Below are positions 6,765 to 9,025 of a stretch of DNA of 9,025 nt, one piece after another. Each line of letters starts with the position of its first letter. Position 1 is the first letter of the stretch. The notes under the pieces are model-generated. The model made no database searches and was not told where the DNA came from. It saw only the letters and a program-made list of their open reading frames with translations. Source of the stretch: JAMQKA01 sp033722415 (GTDB lineage Bacteria; Bacteroidota; Rhodothermia; Balneolales; Balneolaceae); the NCBI GenBank assembly GCA_033722415.1, contig JAWVZC010000161.1, positions 1 to 9,025 on the forward strand, given 5' to 3'. Made by a program: the position numbers and the translations under genes.

Positions 6765-7640
6765 TTACGGATTCCTCCTGTGACCGACTTGCGATGACAG
6801 AGTGGCCGCTCCCGTTTTTAAAACAACCACAGACACAATCAGCCATTTCAAAGCGATGGAAATAACTATTGATTCGTCGGCGGTGGCCAGGAACAATCCG
6901 GTTGTCGCAATGGATGCATGAAATAGCAGTACGGCAAACAGGCTGCCCTGCGTTTTGTTGAAGACCCATGTGAAAAGAACCGAATCGGCCGTAATGTTCA
7001 GCAGGGTCCAGCCGAAAAACAGATCCGATAAGGGATGCCCCTCTGTTAAATAGAGGGGGAGATGCCACATACCCCACAGGACACCAAGCACCAGGCTTGC
7101 TGACAGTGCACTCATCCTGGACTGGAGGCGAGGCAGGGCGAATCCACGCCATCCGATTTCCTCGCCCATTGCACTCCCTATGAGTAAATTCTGCAGGTAG
7201 ATAAAGGGCAGTAGCCCCCAGGGACCAATGCCTTCCGCTTCAGGTGGCAGTGGATACAGATCCAAAATAGGTGGCGAATTGAAGTTTGGCAGTGAACCAC
7301 CAAAGGTGCTGTAGATGTAGCTTGCAGCAAGCGAAAGCAAGGCAGGCCATAATAACACAAAAAAATACCACTTTGCCTCGAAGCGCCACATGCGAATTCC
7401 CGTGAGCAACCGACCGAGACCACTTTTTCCCCTCCGATAAAACGATACAGCCATTCCTGACAGCGTCGGCCCGAATGCACCGATTAATCCGACAATCGCG
7501 GAAGGAAATGAAAACGAGATCCATCCATGGGACGAGAGTGCTGCAGGTATCCAAACAGACCAGGAAAAAGCAAACGCCAGGACGAAAAAAGCGACTAGAG
7601 AACTCATGCCGGATTTCATAGAGATACTACTTTTTGACAT
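6765..7640 (-). CDS. CPBP family intramembrane metalloprotease (CAAX protease-like)
   Basis: Polytopic membrane protein of the CPBP/Abi family, which includes CAAX prenyl proteases and bacteriocin-immunity proteins. From the ATG at 7640 it has 291 residues; an in-frame TTG at 7649 would give 294. In the longer numbering the three family motifs are present: EEIGWRG (163-169, the Glu pair and Arg168), WHLP (His196) and FHAS (His244). Glu and His residues are the expected metal-site ligands, so it should be active. Hydrophobic segments lie at about 17-38, 51-70, 94-112, 142-160, 182-200, 208-228, 237-255 and 259-277. Its substrate is unknown. I prefer the ATG over the TTG, though neither has a good Shine-Dalgarno; ATGs at residues 11 and 15 are also possible. 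A TTGCAG/TTTAAT pair (minus strand, about 7721 and 7699, 16-base spacer) is a weak promoter candidate. Confidence 0.88.
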   Translation of the reverse strand: MSKSSISMKSGMSSLVAFFVLAFAFSWSVWIPAALSSHGWISFSFPSAIVGLIGAFGPTLSGMAVSFYRRGKSGLGRLLTGIRMWRFEAKWYFFVLLWPALLSLAASYIYSTFGGSLPNFNSPPILDLYPLPPEAEGIGPWGLLPFIYLQNLLIGSAMGEEIGWRGFALPRLQSRMSALSASLVLGVLWGMWHLPLYLTEGHPLSDLFFGWTLLNITADSVLFTWVFNKTQGSLFAVLLFHASIATTGLFLATADESIVISIALKWLIVSVVVLKTGAATLSSQVGHRRNP

Positions 7641-7734
7641 GGAGACCAACGTTTTGTATCAGCTTGCCCACCCCCGGAAAGAAATTCAAGCAGATTAAAA
7701 GCCCATGCATTTAACCTGCAAAGGAGGCAGAAAT

Positions 7735-7752
7735 TTAGTAAACATGTACTAA
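7735..7752. promoter_or_regulatory. Inverted repeat, possible operator upstream of the CPBP gene
   Basis: TTAGTA (7735-7740) and TACTAA (7747-7752) form a perfect 6-bp inverted repeat around AACATG. It sits about 95 bases upstream of the CPBP start and about 30 bases before the IS110 relic. The symmetry suits a dimeric repressor site, but a 6-bp repeat in AT-rich DNA can arise by chance. Confidence 0.25.
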
Positions 7753-7784
7753 TCTCGAAATAGTAGTAATCAGTTGGCAAACGT

Positions 7785-8312
7785 TTGATATCGGTTGAGA
7801 TACTGAACGTCACCGAACACTTAAAAATTGGACTCAGTTGCACAGAGATTGACAGGCAGGCTCCCTTTGAAGCAGCAGCCGAGCGGCTCATGACTGTACC
7901 GGGTCTAGTAAAAGTGGGCGCCTGGACGATCCTGGCTGAGATTGGTGATATCAGGCGATTTCCCCCTGCCAAGCAGTTTGCCAGTTACTGCCGGCTGGTT
8001 CCGGGAGCCAAAGACAGTGGTGGGGCCCTCCAACATAAGTCAGCCGACAAGAATGGTAACAAGTATTTGCGAGCAGCTTTCGGACAGGCGGCCTTCCCTT
8101 CATATACACATTATTAAGTGGTAAAGAAATTCTATCGAAAAATTAAACGCCGAAGCGGCAATCCGGTAGCCCGAGCGGTGGTCGCCAAGGAGCTGGCCAA
8201 AGGCGTCTGGCATATGCTGACGCGAAATGAAGAATACAAAGGATTTAAGGGGCAGCCGGTTAGGGCCGCCTCGCAAACCTGCTGGCCCCAGCCGATAAGC
8301 CCGTACGCCTAA
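7785..8312 (+). pseudogene. IS110-family transposase, N-terminally truncated, with in-frame stop
   Basis: The reading frame matches the C-terminal transposase domain (Transposase_20) of IS110-family recombinases: AAERLMTVPGLVKVGAW, AEIGDIRRF, FASYCRLVPGAKDSGG, NKYLRAAFGQAA. The Ser of KDSGG (AGT at 8016-8018) fits the catalytic serine of this domain. A TAA at 8115-8117 interrupts the frame. Translation then continues in the same frame with VVKKFYRKIKRRSG and AKELAKGVWHML to a stop at 8310-8312, so the break is a single nonsense change, not a frameshift. Upstream, homology fades at about 7815 and a TAA at 7767-7769 blocks the frame. The roughly 200-residue DEDD/RuvC-like N-terminal domain is absent and no nearby copy is seen. 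The product cannot be functional. The nominal TTG start is only where the open frame begins. Confidence 0.85.
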
Positions 8313-8520
8313 CCGGGACACCTAAGGTAGGCCCGTGCGCGGGATTGGGACATCCGCCGGCTGGCCGGCTAAAGATCTGGGATAGTCTCGGCAGTTGCTG
8401 AGACAGCTTCCGCCCATTGGCGGAAGAAAAGCCCGAAAAGGGGTTTGGATGCCGGCAGGTAATCCGAACGAGATCAGTGACACCGGTTGCCAGCGACAGG
8501 TTTGAACCAAGGATGTATGG
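8313..8520 (+). ncRNA. Structured non-coding tail of the IS110 relic, candidate bridge-RNA remnant
   Basis: The 208 bases after the transposase frame are GC-rich and fold well as plus-strand RNA. GTCTCGGC (8385-8392) pairs with GCTGAGAC (8397-8404) around AGTT, including one G-U pair. Two bases later CTTCCGCC (8407-8414) pairs perfectly with GGCGGAAG (8419-8426) around CATT. GGCA+GGT (8454-8460) pairs with ACC...TGCC (8482-8491), with a 3-base bulge, and closes a 21-base loop. A smaller hairpin sits at 8332-8343. IS1111-subgroup elements of the IS110 family encode their guide (bridge) RNA downstream of the transposase, and such RNAs contain stems with large internal loops. Position and structure therefore suggest a bridge-RNA relic. 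No covariance or homology check was possible. Confidence 0.35.
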
Positions 8521-8592
8521 AAATGTAAAATCTAAGATATAGGTGAGGACTGTCTGCTTGACATTTTCCTTTTTTAAAAGGGGTTATGCCGC

Positions 8593-9025
8593 TCATTCTA
8601 GGTTAAATAACGAAGAACGATCAATGACTTTACCCTCTTTGATGACGACTTCAGGCGTCCGTGTATTGCGGATGTCCTGCAGCGGATTTGCGTCCAAAAT
8701 TAGAATATCGGCTCGTTTGCCAGCCTCAACGGTTCCAAAGGCGTCTTCCTCTCCCATCATCTCTGCCGCACGCTGCGTGGCCGAAACCAGGGCTTCCATC
8801 GGCGTAAGTCCCGCTTCCACCAGCAATTCAAGCTCCTCGTGCACACTATATCCTGGAAAGACGAAGGGCATCCCGTTGTCAGTGCCCAGTACGATGGGTA
8901 CGCTTGCTTCGTGTGCGGCGTCGACGGACGCAAGCAGCTTTTCCCACAACCGATCCCGTTTGGCTTCCGGCATCGAGGCCGTGGGGGGGGTCCACTTGTT
9001 AAGGCTGTTCAGGGTGGAAGCTGTA
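8593..9025 (-). CDS. Metal-dependent amidohydrolase, C-terminal part (cut by window edge)
   Basis: The frame is open from the right edge to a TGA at 8595-8593, giving the last 143 or so residues; the N-terminal HxH metal-binding part lies outside. The sequence matches imidazolonepropionase-like amidohydrolases. VPIVLGTDNG holds the conserved metal-site/catalytic Asp of strand 8, HEELELLVEAGLTPMEAL is the following helix pair, and ATQRAAEMMG leads to GTVEAGKRADILILDANPL, which returns to the small beta-sandwich domain. The C-terminus DIRNTRTPEVVIKEGKVIDR is typical. These enzymes hydrolyse cyclic amides or peptide-like substrates, and many in this group are secreted or periplasmic; whether this one has a signal peptide cannot be seen. 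An internal ATG at 8973 is not the start. The gene end is intact, so the neighbouring IS110 relic did not disrupt it. No T-rich terminator is evident. Confidence 0.85.
   Translation of the reverse strand, partial: TASTLNSLNKWTPPTASMPEAKRDRLWEKLLASVDAAHEASVPIVLGTDNGMPFVFPGYSVHEELELLVEAGLTPMEALVSATQRAAEMMGEEDAFGTVEAGKRADILILDANPLQDIRNTRTPEVVIKEGKVIDRSSLFNLE

Larger units (their letters stand above)
7785..8520 (+). mobile_element. Relic of an IS110-family insertion sequence (3' part)
   Basis: This is the right-hand part of an IS110-family element: the C-terminal half of the transposase followed by about 200 bases of structured, GC-rich non-coding DNA that is probably the right end. The left end and the N-terminal catalytic domain are missing. 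IS110-family elements have no classic terminal inverted repeats and make no clear target duplication, so the true boundaries cannot be read; both limits given are approximate. The element lies between the CPBP promoter region and the 3' end of the amidohydrolase gene. Confidence 0.7.

Noticed and set aside
6606..6865. Short overlapping plus-strand ORFs near the end of the CPBP gene
   Set aside because: Low-information peptides with no start signals. They overlap the CPBP C-terminus and are not conserved-looking.
8568..8581. CCTTTT/AAAAGG symmetry as a terminator for the amidohydrolase
   Set aside because: The loop would have only two bases and the stem is mostly A-T. Read on the minus strand it has no proper T-run after a GC-rich stem, so it is not a convincing terminator.
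1..9025. CRISPR array, tRNA or rRNA genes
   Set aside because: No regularly spaced direct repeats were seen, no tRNA-like cloverleaf sequence was recognised, and no rRNA motifs occur. This is a reading by eye, so a dedicated scan could still find a short divergent RNA gene.

Overview
The window looks like chromosomal DNA from a free-living member of the Bacteroidota/Balneolota/Rhodothermota group. The evidence is the HU-type DNA-binding protein with a C-terminal DUF4469-like domain, a form typical of that group, together with moderate GC content and start codons that often lack a strong Shine-Dalgarno. The placement is inferred from gene types, because the window has no rRNA or other marker gene.

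Layout. Positions 1-462 hold no recognisable gene, only a stem-loop and one weak open stretch. A complete catalase-peroxidase gene, katG (463-2715, +), follows and ends in a string of hairpins, the last a textbook rho-independent terminator. The HU/DUF4469 gene (2983-3693, +) has its own strong ribosome binding site. Next is about 1.15 kb of AT-richer, gene-poor DNA (3694-4844) with several inverted repeats and what looks like a decayed Crp/Fnr-type regulator split between two frames (about 4291-4527). Two minus-strand genes follow: a membrane-anchored alpha/beta hydrolase related to PAF-acetylhydrolase (4845-6317) and a CPBP-family membrane protease (6765-7640). They are separated by 447 bp without a gene. 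At 7785-8312 lies the C-terminal half of an IS110-family transposase, interrupted by an in-frame stop. It is followed by a strongly structured, GC-rich non-coding stretch (8313-8520). The right edge carries the C-terminal part of a metal-dependent amidohydrolase (minus, from the window edge to 8593).

How the genes relate. They do not form an obvious pathway. katG detoxifies H2O2, the HU-like protein binds DNA, and the hydrolase, protease and amidohydrolase are separate enzymes, each apparently transcribed alone. The long gaps, the relic regulator and the truncated insertion sequence point to a region undergoing decay and rearrangement.

No complete new system is evident. The most interesting non-coding signal is the structured tail of the IS110 relic. 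It sits where IS1111-subgroup elements encode their bridge RNA and folds into two adjacent 8-bp stem-loops plus a bulged stem closing a large loop.
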